This document shows positions 48,184 through 63,335 of a DNA stretch of 64,000 nt, one piece after another. The stretch comes from Capillidium heterosporum (taxonomy: Eukaryota > Entomophthoromycota > Entomophthoromycetes > Entomophthorales > Capillidiaceae), in assembly GCA_016630905.1 (NCBI GenBank), contig WBMQ01000008.1:806001-870000 (forward strand), read 5' to 3'. Position 1 is the stretch's first letter. Each line of letters opens with the position of its first letter. Under the pieces are notes generated by a model. That model had not been told where the DNA came from and did no database searches. It saw only the letters and a program-made list of their open reading frames with translations. The position numbers and the translations under genes are program-made.

Positions 48184-50175
48184 TTTTATATAGGGCACTA
48201 AATCTAAAAGTAAGCAACATGGTAGATGGTACAAAGAGAATGCTAAGAATTACCTTTTCACTTGACTTGGCAGTATCTGGAGTATTAGTCGGTCGATTAG
48301 TAGTGGTGGAGCAAGTGAGGGTTAGAACGAACTTGAGCAAAATAACAAAAGTATTGAAGGTTGGTGCTGAAATTTTAGGTTTAGTTGAAAAATCTTGTGG
48401 GGTTTTAAACTAGCAGTTGCCCTCAGTTGCCAGTTGTTTTAGAAGAAGCTTTTGTCTCAACTAAAATTTATAGGTTTATGGTTGGAATTTGAGATGGGAT
48501 GGATGGGGTGGGAGTTTAGTTTAAGACTACTAACGGCTCGGCTACGCTAATTGGCTGGAAATGAGGTAGGTCTAATGAGTTGAAGGAGTGGACGACGTTA
48601 AATCGATGGTAACGGTGAAATAGGGCTTGGAAGCTTAGTCCAATTCTAATCAGACTTGAGCTTTTACCGATAACCTATATCCCCTATTATTCGATTGCCG
48701 CACTTTTATTAAAATAGCTGCCAATCAGATTACGTTCAGCTTGGATTTCAAATCATATTACATAATTTTATGAACGAATTTCATAGTTTGATTAGAATGA
48801 GTCTGAGAAAAGTTCTGATTGTGGTTTAAAGCCGGATGAAATTTAATTTAAAGTTTGTGGAATCTGGTGGCAGGTTCTGAGCAACTTCACCTGGTAAGCA
48901 AAGAAAATTGCCTTAATAGTTAATAAAGAAATAGGTAAAAAGGCGTTTTTTACCGATCAGGCAAAACGTATTAGAAATTAGAGTCTGGGTTGCACCAGGC
49001 TGAATATATGTGACTACCTATGTTTTTACAAATTATAAGTGATATTTGAGTAGTTAGTACACCAACTCAATAATAGATAAACAAAAGCTTGTCAAAATTA
49101 TAACGGGTTCATTATATTTATAAGCTGCTATTTCTTCCTTTCAGTTTACAATATTTCAAGTTTGTTATCTATACCCACTTTTGAACTCTTCCATTTAACT
49201 TCATTCTATATTCCATAACTGTAAGATCCAGGGAAGTGCTGCTGGATCCAGCTGATGATGGTGTCATAATGGGGACGTATGACAGGATAAGTCAGGAAAG
49301 TAAAACCAATGCGGACCACTGCATCGATAGTATGAATCACCTAAAGGAGGTAAGTCCAAAAGGAAGCGAAGAAGGGCAGGAGGTAATAAGCTGAGAGGAC
49401 AGAGTTTGGACCACATAGTAGCACGATGTTGGTAAACTAAAAGATTTACTAAGAATATGTCTTTTATTCCTAAATTGGAAAACTGAATCAGGCTATCAAA
49501 AACAGCTATAGTTAAGGATTGGAATCAAGAGGTGAGTAGGCAGTTATGAATAGCGAGGTGCAACATTGTCAAGATGAAAGCTTTCAATAGCAATCATAGT
49601 GTTTAAATACCTCTGCTGTTCTGTAATGGCTAGATTTTATGTAGATTATCCCTCCTCCTCATTAAACGATTGGTAAGGTTGTAGCTATTGGAGTTCCCAT
49701 ATCAGGTGCTATGCTGTTGATAGTTTGAGTTCCTAAGCTATGATCGAAACTAAAAAATACCAAGGTAAGCAATCAAAATGGTTACGAATTGGGATGTCAA
49801 CAGAGAAAGTTGGTAGAGCAAGTGGTATGAAAGAACAAATAAGCGGGACAGATCTATGGCCTAGTAGTAAGGATTGTAAGCACCAGGATTGTTACAATAG
49901 CCCTACTATTCAAGCTTATTGAAAAGCAGGTAAATGCCTTTAATAGTTCAATTCAAGCACTTTACAACTGCATACCTACAATCGACAATAGCAAAATAGA
50001 TATATACTTTTAATTCATCCATGAGAGATGGTCCAGCAGCAAGTAGATAAAGTTTCCAGGAATGTAAAATATTAAAGGTGCTATTCAACTACAAAGAATA
50101 AAAGCATTAAAAATCCGTATACAAATTTATAAAGTCCAACTCCCTTCACATCCTTAACCATAGACTCCATCTGAA
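48184..50175. other. 2-kb region between MUB1 and GEM1, mostly without a supported gene
   Basis: Plus-strand frames at 48219-48413 and 49740-49922 do not resemble proteins I know. On the minus strand, 49206-49436 encodes a hydrophobic protein segment (own entry). A further hydrophobic minus-strand frame lies at about 49760-49860 (LFVLSYHLLYQLSLLTSQFV), which may be an upstream exon. The region may hold a small membrane-protein gene. Confidence 0.45.
49206..49436 (-). other. Unassigned membrane-protein exon(s) with an internal TAG
   Basis: Minus-strand frame with coding-like composition: SVLSAYYLLPFFASFWTYLL, then an in-frame TAG (49341-49343), then VIHTIDAVVRIGFTFLTYPV and a tail RPHYDTIISWIQQHFPGSYS ending at TAG 49206-49208. 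The TAG is preceded by a pyrimidine tract (CCTCCTTTAG), a good 3' splice site, so the final exon may begin at 49340 and the upstream part be partly intronic. Two hydrophobic spans suggest a small membrane protein. A TB2/DP1/HVA22-like fold is one weak possibility. Start and upstream exons are not defined. Confidence 0.4.
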
Positions 50176-52759
<2,584 letters not shown>

Positions 52760-53147
52760 CTTCAGATTGAAATTGTCAAGGTGGAACTGCTAAATTTGAG
52801 TTTAAATCTGAGTTGTCATAACTGATTATATACATAAATAGTTTTGAGCTTAACAAATAAAGAGTAGTTATTTGCAAAGTTTAATTTAATAAGTCATTTA
52901 CACTTCAAAATACACATTATCAGTAAATATTTCTTACAGAAATATGCTGATAAATAAATGATTTGCTTTCATTACATTTTCTTAGATATTATTGGGCGAC
53001 ATGTTTACACCCAAATAAGCATTCTTATTCCAAAGCCATCAAAGGTGCAATTAAACTCAAGAAACAAACAGCTTTTGATAAAAGTTCTTCAAAACTTTCC
53101 AACTTTCCTATTAACAACTTCCAACAACAAAAAATACAAGAGTAAAG
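52760..53147. other. Divergent promoter region, GEM1/IMP3
   Basis: 388 bp of AT-rich sequence. The open frames here are shadows. Confidence 0.55.
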
Positions 53148-53941
53148 ATGGTTAGAAAGTTGAAACATCACGAGCAGAAGCTCCTCAAGAAAGTCGACTT
53201 CCTTCAATGGAAATCTACCAACAACATACGTGAGTCCGAAGTCATACGTAGGTACCATATCCAGAACCGAGAGGATTACACAAAGTACATTTCAACTTTT
53301 CAAGCCAAAATTTTTTAACGCACAACTAGGTACAACAAACTAGTAGGTGCTATCCACGAAGTTGCCAACCAAATTTCATTGCTAAAGGATACTGATCCGT
53401 TTAGATATGAGAAGGAGAAGGCACTGTTGGAGAAATGTTATAACATGGCTTTGATAACTTCCAAATCTTCTTTCTCAGGATTACAGAAGATCAACGTTTC
53501 ATCTTTCTGCAGGTGACAGTTTTTATTAATAATGGCAGTTGTTTATTTTTTGTTAAATAGGCGTAGACTTCCTGTTATTATGTGTAGGTTGAAGATGGCT
53601 GAAACCGTCAAGGAGGCTGTCAGGTTTGTCGAACAAGGACGTAAAACCCGCTTTTCTATACATTTATTAATTGTATTTCGAAAATAGATGTAAGGGTAGG
53701 TCCTGATACCATAAACGACCCAGCATTCTTCGTAACTAGGTAATTTTTGACAACACCATCTTTATTTTATTATCACATGCTTACATTTGTTTTATCATAG
53801 GTCAATGGAAGATTTCGTCACCTGGGTCAACACTTCGAGCATCAAGAGAAAGATTATGAAATACAATGACAAGGTAATACTCTTCACTTTACTTCTTGAA
53901 CTAAATATTTTGTAAAGTTGGATGACTTTGATCTACTTTAA
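53148..53941 (+). CDS. IMP3: U3 snoRNP protein Imp3
   Basis: Imp3 is an S4-domain protein of the U3 snoRNP/small-subunit processome that helps U3 pair with pre-rRNA. Six exons encode about 183 residues aligned with human IMP3 from end to end: [100 protein letters not shown] and the ending LDDFDLL. The S4 RNA-binding segment (RRRLPV to VRVGP) is intact. Introns are 44-60 nt. Opposite-strand neighbour GEM1 starts 388 bp away. Confidence 0.97.
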
Positions 53942-54671
53942 AGATAGAAAGCAGGAGAGTTTTAGTAGGGATGGATTGGATATAGAGAACTTTATATGAA
54001 TAAATAGTTCATGAGTTTTTTCGAGGGTTGTGAAGATTTATTTGAGAGATTTAGTTCTATAGGTTAATGTTCATATCAAGCTATTTACTTTGATGAATTT
54101 ATAATTTTGGAGTGATGGTATTTAAAAGAGTGGTGGTGATGTCCTTTTATCAGGGCTATAAGTTATATCGATTTTAAGCAATTTTACAGTTGCTACAGCG
54201 GCTTTTAAGAGCTATGTGTAAGTATCTCGAGATTGAATTGTTTTAGAATCTAAGGAAGATCATCGAAGGCATACTAAGTTGCACATGACGCCAATTCACG
54301 ATGTAGTGTAGCTTTAAGCTTGCTAATTCAATAGCTCGTACATACTCATACCCTGCCACCATGCTATCGTTTATCAACTTGAACTAAGCTTATTTACTAT
54401 ACAGCTACCTTTGCCAAGTCCTTATTCCAATTAGTATAGCGATAGCTTCATTTTAAGCTACAAAATAAAACAATAAGCCTTCTTATATGCCGTTTGTAAA
54501 CAAAGGTAACTTAGAAATATAATGACTACAGACTTAAGTACTGTCTACCATTTATAAAAAATTGAAATTATAAAATACTATCAGCAAATTCAATCTCATT
54601 GGATAAACATAAAGATTTAAATATATACAAAATAATCAAATATAATTCACCATTAATATTTATTGACGAGC
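53942..54671. other. Intergenic, AT-rich
   Basis: Convergent 3' flanks of IMP3 and the S41 gene. Nothing supported. Confidence 0.6.
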
Positions 54672-56562
54672 TCAAAAATCCTTAGCAACTTGCTCCCAAA
54701 CCTTATAAGGATCTAGCAGACTCTCCTTACTGTGGGCCAGATGCTTGGTAGCTGGTACATAGGTAAACTCTAAAGGAACATCCTTCCCACTGGCATAAGC
54801 CTCCCTAGCTGTATACCCTAAAGCAATCTTGTAGGATGGCCACTTGGGGGAATCTTTCCTGGTGATTAATCCAGAGAACTGTAGATCAACTAGGAGGTAG
54901 TAGAGCTGATAGACGGTACCACCAGCTAAACTGGCTACGGTAGCTGGTTTCCAAGGATTATTATCGCCACCCACTACGTAGCTCCTTTTAACATTGTGAT
55001 TTAACTGCAAGCCATAAGTCACCAAAGTACAAGTCGAGTAACAGATGCCGTTACTTAGAACAGCTATGTTCTCACTCTTGAACGGAGCTTCATTTTTGAA
55101 CTCGTCGATGATATCCTGGTAAGGGTTGTTGGGGCAGTAGTCGTCGAACAGTTGCGTGTAGCTTGAATTCTCGACACCGCCTCGGTTGAACTTACGGGGA
55201 TTGAGAAATTCTTTGGTGGAGTTGAAAGAGGTGCCGTCCGGTTTACGCCAGCGCGATGGGTCGTGGAACCCACCCTGGTTGAACCAGTATTCAGTTAAAT
55301 CGTTAAAGATGGGACTCAGTCTGAAGTCAGTGTGGAAGTTCTTGTAGGTCTTGGGGAATAGTACTTCCAATATCCAGTAGCCTAAACAGATGACACCGCC
55401 ACCGTTGTTGGAGAAATCGAGGATCAAGTTAGTGACATTGTTTTGCTTAAAGGCACGGAAGCTGGCCTTGGTCTCATTGAAGAAGTACTCGTAGGATAGT
55501 GGGTTGAAGCTGGGGATAACGAGAACTCCAGTATTATTACCTACCAAGTATGCCTGGGCGAAGAATCCTTTGACTAAAGGGGTATCTAAGCCGTTACCTC
55601 CCCTACTCTGAGGCAAGTTCATATCCGGCTTCAACTCTGTGACCTGCTTAACCTCTTGTTTGCCGATTTCTAACTTGACCTCCTCCTCTTTGACTCTTAA
55701 ATTGGGGCTGATGGAGCAGTGGTAGTTGTAGAAGCTTTTAGAATCAGTAAACTGGTTGGAACCGGTAGCTAAATAGGGAACTTCGACCCTCTCCTCGTCA
55801 TTACCGACCTTGAAGGTGTAGGTGACAGAACCTTTGAGTGGAGCTAGAGTAGTAGATGCGTGGCTACCGAAAGTAACGCCGTACCTGCCAAAATCCTGTA
55901 AGGTTCGGGCCAAGGTCAAACTCAAACGTGAGTTAGAGTCCCGCGATACACCAACCGATTTATCGGCGTAGTCCTGTAAATAGTCCAAGGGAAGTTGGCC
56001 GTTGATGAGGAGGAGCTCCTTACCAGCATATTTGTAAATGTCGATGTTCTTGGAGGTCCAAAACTCTACATACTTGGGGTTCTGCACGAAGGTATCGAGA
56101 ACCTTGACAATCAAGTTACCACTGGGTCCACGTAGGGCTACTAGGGGGAAGGGCTGACGATAGGTGAAGGCTATATTACAGGCAGACGTATAAGCAGTAT
56201 GGCCATCATGGTTCTCAATGAAGAGTCGTGTCAACTTCGAATGTAGTTCGAACTCGGTTTTTATGTCGGCCTTGGCGATGGCATCCAACTTTCCAATCAA
56301 ATTGCGGTTAGGAAGGTACCTGACCGGTAGGGCTGAATTTGGAGATGTCGAGAAAGGCGTAAAACTGTAAAGCATTCTTCAGGATATCGATGTGGGCTTG
56401 CTTGTCGGTGACGGTGATAGGGAAGTTGCTATTGCAAGCAATGGCTTCTGCATAGCTAAAGTAAGGCTTAGTGGCTATCGAGGCGCAGGGATCGGTAGCG
56501 TTCTGACTTGCTACTGCTAGTAAGCTGGAGAGGAAAGTAAAAAAGCTAGTTAGTTTGACCAT
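54672..56562 (-). CDS. Secreted S41-family (CPAF-like) peptidase (one apparent extra base)
   Basis: Fungal secreted S41 serine peptidases related to tail-specific/CPAF-type proteases. The N-terminal frame gives a signal peptide (MVKLTSFFTFLSSLLAVASQ) and a cysteine-containing cap (DPCASIATKPYFSYAEAIAC) ending LQFYAFLDIS. The frame then shifts by one base between about 56305 and 56345. The main 560-residue frame continues with RNLIGKLDAIAKADI, the DGHTAY motif, the FSNNGGG loop (ILDFSNNGGGVICLGYWI) and SNGICYSTCTLVTYGLQ, where the Ser is the likely nucleophile. The C-terminal GGDNNPWKPATVASLAGG segment is also family-like. Intronless. Upstream is a TATA box about 40 bp from the ATG. Read literally, a secreted fragment of 84 residues ends in the cap. 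Confidence 0.85.
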
Positions 56563-56599
56563 GTTATTTTTACTAATTGGTAGATATAAGTCAAGGTGG

Positions 56600-56608
56600 C
56601 TTTATATA
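56600..56608 (-). promoter_or_regulatory. TATA box of the S41 peptidase gene
   Basis: TATATAAAG on the minus strand, about 40 bp upstream of the ATG at 56562. Confidence 0.65.
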
Positions 56609-57895
56609 CTGATGGTGCCTCCTAGCTTCTGCACCAATATTAAATTTTACAAGGGCTTTCAATAATACTATTTCGACATGCAAAACCTTGGATGTAGTTG
56701 ATCTGCTTTATAAGGTGATATGCATTTTTTTCGTATATAGAAAACCTGTATACACTTTCTATCCCCAGTTTTCTGTTGGATGTCGAGGCAAATGATAGGA
56801 AATGTGACCTTTCTTATCCAAACTTTTAGCTCCAAACTGTATCCGAGGGCCGTCTTCATAATATTATAGGAACATTTAGACAAAGATTCCTATCGAAATA
56901 TATAGTTAAAAGGAAAGGCATGAGTATCACGTTTATATGTTAGTAAGGTTTGATATCTATGTTCTTTAGGGATGGCGTCAGTCGGTAGACTAAACTTCTA
57001 ATTTTGATAGAATTTTTCTACTTTATGAAAATAGACTTGGGTTTGCGTAGCATGTCGACATATCTTAGACATAAGAGCTTATTGATATAGCTTTTGCTGT
57101 AGAAAACAGTTTATATTGTAGTAGTCATTATAATGTTCGATTCATTCCATTCATTCAAAAAATACGTCTAAAACAACAAATATCATTCACATTGTACTTC
57201 TTTCTAACCAATAAACTATTCATGCTTAATACACCATTCATATCCACTTATAATATAAAAGAAAATACTAACTATATTTCATGCTGCCTGAGGTCCTATA
57301 AACTGATACAGCTTTAGGAGGTATTTTGAATGTAGTTGTATTGTAATCAAAATTAATGATTTACCAAATTTATATGTACTAAAAGACGCATTTTTTCATA
57401 TACAGGTATAGCTTAGCATCCTCTATTACTGTCTAAAAGTACATATCTCATTCATTTAATACTAATTATAAAGGCTTTATTGGCATACCTATTATATAAA
57501 TCCATCAAAAAAGCATATGTGGATATAGGATAAACCTGTAGGTAGTTGTAATTATATGAGGCATAAAATCAGGTACTTCAAGATAGTGGAATACCTACTA
57601 CTACTACCAACCATCCCTATAACAATCTATATAGTTTTCTTACCTAAAAATTTGTCCAATAAATAATATTAATTCGATAAAACTAGCATTGCTTGATTCG
57701 CTAACTTTTTCAATAAGCTGAAAGTGCAAACGTCATTCCAAAAGCTCAACTCCTAAAAAAATCTAAGCAGCTTCAACTCAACCAAACTTGAACTTCAACA
57801 CAGTAGGTTAGCATCGATACAAATTTCGCTTGGACAGCTTAACTCTTCTGAATAAAGATTTTAAACCGACTTACTAATAGCAAGAATAAACAAAG
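56609..57895. other. Intergenic between divergent genes
   Basis: AT-rich; the open frame 56668-56883 (-) is not supported. No other element identified. Confidence 0.55.
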
Positions 57896-58947
57896 ATGAC
57901 ATCTGTTGGTACCGGAGTAAGCATTCATCTATTCTTTGTAAATTTAACTTTTGTTTTTTTATTTAAACAAAGTACGATTACTCAGCTTCCACCTACTCAC
58001 CCGACGGTAGAATTTTCCAAGTGGAATACGCTACGAAAGCCATTGAAAATTCTGGGTAACTCTTATTATTTCTAGATTACTTTTTCTAATTATTATAATA
58101 ATAGTACCGCCATTGGTATCCGGTTCAAAGATGGGGTAGTATTAGCAGTCGAAAAGTTGGTCACTTCTAAACTTTTGGTACCCAACGCCAATCGTAGAAT
58201 TTTAACCGTCGATGAGCATATCGGCTTGGTAATTCATTCTTCATTATCTGATTATTAATTTGCCTGGACAAATTTGTTTAGGCTTCTTCAGGACTTTATG
58301 CTGACGGTAAACATTTAGTGAAGCGAGCTCGTGAAGAAGCTCACAGCTATCTTGACAACTACAAGTCTCACATCCCTGGCAAGGTACCTTTAATTTCTAG
58401 CTCTTTAAACTCAACTACTATATAGCATTTGGCTGATCGTATCGGCAACTACGTACAGGCTCATACCTTGTACTCCAGTGTCCGTCCCTTTGGCACTTCA
58501 ATTATTTTAGGTGGCGTTGATCATCTTGGTCCCCAACTTTTCATGGTTGAACCCAGCGGTGTCTACTGGGTAACATTTCTATTCCATTCAACAATTACTG
58601 ATATCTTCAACTGTTTAGGGCTACCGAGCCATTGCTATCGGTAAGGGACATAAGATTGCTAATACTGAGCTGGAGAAGTTGGATCTCGAATCTATGACCG
58701 ACGAGGAAGCTGTCAAGGCAGCTGCTCGCATCATCTTACTCTGCCACGCCGATGCCAAAGACAAGCCTTTGGAGGTCGAAATGACTTGGGCTCGCTATAC
58801 TGAAACCACACCTGGAGGTTATGGCAAGCACCAGCGAGTCCCTCAGGAGTTCGTCGACCAAGCAATTCAGGAAGCTGAGGTAGCTTTTTTGAAAATTAGT
58901 TAATATCTAACATCTTTTAGGAGGCAAGTAACAATGAGGATATGTGA
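57896..58947 (+). CDS. PRE10: 20S proteasome subunit alpha7 (PSMA3/Pre10)
   Basis: Non-catalytic alpha-ring subunit of the 20S proteasome. Seven exons encode about 250 residues: [20 protein letters not shown] with the proteasome alpha signature, [80 protein letters not shown], and an acidic C-terminus ending SNNEDM. The GYDYSAS...TYSPDGR start and the SGVYWGYRA motif point to the PSMA3/Pre10 (alpha7) branch. First exon is 27 nt. All introns are short, and the frame is intact. Confidence 0.95.
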
Positions 58948-61557
58948 AGGAAGGTATAAGAGTTTTTAAACTTTAGTTTGGAAATTATAGTAAAGTTTTT
59001 AAAGTCAGATTTAGAGCTTTTGTTTGATTTGGTAGTTATATATATTTATAATATTGGTTTTTATTTAAACGTTAACGCTCTGCTGTGCTATAGCACATAT
59101 ATATATACTAAAATTCGCTTTACTTTTGATACATATCCAATGTGATACAATTTGTGTGTTGAACAAAAACTTCAATCTCTTAAGTAGCTTGTTTCAACAA
59201 ACTTTATTCTTTTAAAACCTACACCTTCTCACTATACATAGCTAACTTCTCTTTTCATATGGATAGGCTGATATACGTCGACTCTAACTTAGTATTATAT
59301 TAGAAAAAGTCAACAGTTAAATTTCCAAAACCTTCAACTCTATTATTTCTATCATACTTGAAGTTTCATAAACATTTGTACTTGGCAATATAAAGCTTTA
59401 ATACACTTTCTGTTGGATTGAATGGATAATCTTATACTCATTAAGCAGATGATTTTCATCAACAGCTACTTTACATTTATTTATATATAGTAATATCTCC
59501 TACCAGAAAACATCCCTTCTTTCTAACCATTTTATCAAATAAATAAACAACACTCAGCCTTATGGATGCTATACATTTCTAATGAGATGAATTATTAGTG
59601 GCAACAATTTAACTATAATTGTGATATATCCACGAGATTGAGAGCCAGTGTAAAAGTATTAGGCCAGTAACTGTCAAAATTTACAAATACAAATTTAAAT
59701 ACAGTTTTAGTAATTTTATGTTCATCCTTGAGATCTAGGAGCTGTAGTAGACCACTAAATTATCCATAACTTATTTTAAATCACCTGATATGAGATATTT
59801 GATTGTAAAGAACCTTTCAATTTTTTATTGACAAGTTCATAGCTCAATAGATCATATCTGGATTACACATAAAATCCTGCAACTACCCCTCAGCTCCAAA
59901 GTTATTTCAGAATCAATCTGTATCGATTTTTACAAGGGTAAACCAATTTTTGTAGAAGGAAAGGTATTCTGGTTACCAATGTAGATGAACACTTTACCCA
60001 GATCCAAATTGGGAAATGCTCACCCACAGATCGGTCGGAATCCTCCGAATATATAAAGCTATATTTATGCACTGGCATGCCTGAAGCCCGCAAAATGAAT
60101 TTAACTAAGGTTATTTTTTAAAAACGTTCGGTGGGATGATCGCATCCATCTTTCGATATACGTTTTAAACGGGTGCTTTGGGACCGGAGCGAGGAACTAG
60201 TACCAACTTCATTCCGATACCTAAGCTTCCAGCTTAGAATCAACATTACTTATATTCGTGCATCCCTGTGCGTTCAGAAAATTGCGGCTTGGCTGTCGGA
60301 AATGAAGAAACCCACCTTTGACTATTCAGTTAAAATTTTCTAAATTTCAGGCAAAGAAATAAAGTTTATCCGATTCCAGTTCTAGTAGCTTGTTTACTTT
60401 TGATCATTCTATCTTTCTAATCAGAGCATATCTATCGGCTTTGTTTATACTAATAGAACAGGTCTATTAGAAATAATGGGAAAGTCGGGGAGTAATATAG
60501 ACGTTATCTACTACTTACTACTCTTCCTATTAATAATGAACTAGCAATTTCATCACTTTTCATCTATAAGAAAATTTGGCTTGTAGCTGTAGCAAATACT
60601 CAGCTGAAAAGCTATGGTACGTTACAAGATATAAACTGTCTGTAGGAGTTAGCATTATAGTTAACTTAATAAAGCTAGATGATATATACATACTTAATAT
60701 AAATGAAGCTAGGTATATTTATGTTCAAGTTTATATTGATAAATTTAATGTATTTGCGAGCATATCTAGTATCCTACAATATCTTTATACTTTACACAAA
60801 ATAGAAGGATTTATAGGTATTATATATTGCAAGTGAAGCGGTAGTACAATGGGCCGCCAGCACCTGTCTGATGTATATCCTTTTTCGATCCATGTGACTA
60901 CGATCATTCAAGCTTTGAGGAATGTTGGTTTACAATATCCAGCGTATACATTAGGCTTAAGAACATTAAATTGTTCTAAACCTAATCCTACAACCGATTT
61001 ATAAAGTTGTAGTAACTGGATAAACGGAGTTGAGGTTCCCTAAGGGTTGAGAATTCTTCTAGGTTGCTATAAGGGTACCTTGAAATATCCTTACCATGCA
61101 TACAAAAAATTGAAAGTGGGGAAAGATGGATCACCGGTCTACTAAATTGAACTTACTATCAGAGAATAGGTTGTGGATTTTTATTAGTCAAAAGCGGCTG
61201 GTCCAGTAGCCATTGAAGAAAAGGGATGCTAGTGAGTTGGTCGCTATAACTCTATTTTTAGTCATAATGTTCAGGTACTCAGTGCTGCCAAGTTCAAAAT
61301 TTAGGAAAAGTTGGCTGGTAGCTTGACAAATTGCTATTTTTGGAAATTAAGCGATCAGTTATTGGCTAGGATTAATATCTGGATTTGGGAATAAGGAACT
61401 CCAAATTTAAACTCAAGGCAGCTGAAATCCCGATTTTAGGTTAGGATCGCCTTTCTCAGTTTTTGAAATTTGCGAGCTGGCTTAATTAGTTTACCCATCA
61501 GTTCCGAAACTAGCTGAAATTGCAAGAGATTTGAGATGTAGATTGAAACCATGCACC
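58948..61557. other. Longest intergenic region, about 2.6 kb
   Basis: AT-rich, apart from a less biased stretch at about 59880-60350 where neither strand gives a conserved frame. A 14-bp palindrome (TGTGCTATAGCACA) lies at 59084-59097, about 140 bp after the proteasome gene. Open frames at 59902-60093 and 60576-60836 look random. I see no gene. Confidence 0.55.
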
Positions 61558-61565
61558 TATAAATA
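61558..61565 (+). promoter_or_regulatory. TATA box of the HAD-like gene
   Basis: TATAAATA, about 60 bp upstream of the ATG at 61622. Confidence 0.6.
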
Positions 61566-61621
61566 CGCCAATGTAGTCAATTTTTCAGAATACAAACTTT
61601 TTACTTACAATTGCAACGAGC

Positions 61622-62581
61622 ATGGTGGTCATCAGCGAACTGGAAGATCTGATCGAAATCGATTTGGTGTGCAGTGGGGTCTGTAAGACGTTGACTGAAG
61701 ACAACACCTATCTATCGACCCACGATACCGCTTTGAAGATGCGGATTATTAACGAGTACACTTACTTGGTTTTCGAAAACATATCCAAGCAGATCCCTAT
61801 ACTTGAACAGCAAGCTAATCTCATCAACTCCAACCACCCCAAGGCAGCAACCTTTAAAAAGCATTTGGTGACCAACTACATCGACACTTTCCGAAATTCC
61901 AAAATAGAGTTGTTGAACGCCTTATCCAAGAACCAAATATTTTCAGGGCATTCGATAGATTCCCTAAAACATATGGGTTCCAATTGCTTCCTGAAACCAG
62001 GAGTCAAGGAGGCTTGGGGTCCACTCTTAAGTGGCAAGAAGCGCTCCTTGCTGAATACGTTCGTCCTGACAAACCCAAAAAAGGATCATGCCATATCCCT
62101 ACTTTCGATAATCAGCTTAGATCACATCATAGCAGGTGTTATGGAATCGATCTGTAAACCACTAACCAACAACGCCGTCAAAGTCAGTATCTTCTCCAAC
62201 TCCTTACAGTTCGTTTCTGGTCAATCAACAGGAGATATATTAGCACGACTCCTCAGCGGCAAAGATAAACTGGACACCTTCCAAAAGATCAAAGCTAGGG
62301 TGACTCCCAGCCGAAACTGCAAATCCGTCTACTTCGGAGGTTCTTTATCCGACTTGCCCTGCTTACGTAATCCTTTAATTTAAAATCCAAGAATACTAAC
62401 TTGTTCTTTTATAGTGGAGAGTACCTACGGTATAATAGTGGGCAACAATCTCGAGCTACTGGCTATCTGCAGTTGCTTGGGGATCCAAGTTATTGAAGGA
62501 TTGCCAACTTCATGTCATAGAGATGGCCTTGTCCTGTACAGGATCGAGGACTTTACTTACAACCCTTACGAATTCTTCTAA
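61622..62581 (+). CDS. HAD-superfamily-like protein with a degenerate active site
   Basis: Two exons (main 61622 to about 62371; a 45-nt intron; last exon to 62581) give about 305 residues. The C-terminal half matches the HAD domain fused to plant TENA2/TH2 thiamine proteins: SNSLQFVSGQSTGDI, a conserved Lys segment, YFGGSLSDLPCLLESTYGII, and the ending IEGL. The expected nucleophile motif near the N-terminus (DFDxTLT type) reads here VCSGVCKTLT, so the catalytic Asp pair is absent. It is probably a pseudo-enzyme or uses another chemistry. The first 60 or so residues include helices (IIEQQ-like). The TATA box and intact frame argue for expression. Confidence 0.7.
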
Positions 62582-63335
62582 AACCTAACCCTTGTTTATT
62601 TAATCGCTTTTCACAACCAAAAGTTGTAAATAAGTATACATACTCATTAAACCATTATCTTCTCTTGTATAATTGATTTGTATTGGGATAGGCCATATAT
62701 GTAGTGATAGATATAGTACAGTTTGTTAAATATTTTATTTAAGCTTGGCATTTGTTGGTGTTATAAGATGAATATTGCTATACTGCTTTGTAAATAGTAA
62801 GTAAAAGTATACTTTTGTTGCTATATGTAGGGATTTCAATAGCAAAAGATACTGGTACAAATATATCATCGATGATAAAAGACAGCCTCAACTACTGTAA
62901 TTCTCTAAAAATGGCTTTTGGTAGTGAATAATACGTAATGTCTATCATGGTCTATCACATCCTATCCTAGATATTCAGTTGCAACACAAAAATATATGCT
63001 AGCAGATGTCGAGGCTCACCATTTTAGGTAGGAAAACCTTATCCAAGTATTCCAAAGTGCGCTATATAGTTCTAATTATCCGAACTAATTAGCTGATTCA
63101 GGAATTCTAGAGGCTTCAAATCCTTTAGTTTTCGTTACTTCCACTAACCCCAAACAATCATCCATCTCAGTGGGCAAAATACCAAAATTATCCCAGACAT
63201 TATTGGATGGAGCGTTTACCAATTAATCACCTAAATTAATTGAAAAGGTTCAATTCGATTCAATTCAACCCATTTGATAAAGGCGGATAATATCTTGCTG
63301 CACTAGCTCTCAACAACTACTACAAGACTAGGAAA
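62582..63335. other. Intergenic, AT-rich
   Basis: Between the HAD-like gene and the syntaxin gene. No supported feature. Confidence 0.6.

Noticed and set aside
49341-49343. TAG readthrough in the membrane-protein fragment
   Set aside because: The TAG follows a pyrimidine tract and is the natural end of an intron; the other genes use TAG as a normal stop.
48219-49922. Plus-strand frames between MUB1 and GEM1
   Set aside because: No domain, no ATG-led conserved product. The minus-strand hydrophobic frame is the only one with coding character.
59084-59097. 14-bp palindrome TGTGCTATAGCACA as a terminator or operator
   Set aside because: It is isolated, without a loop or T-run, and lies in convergent-flank DNA. 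Chance cannot be excluded.
60836-60880. Possible tRNA-like segment
   Set aside because: Some stem-forming GC bases but no anticodon arm or T-loop.
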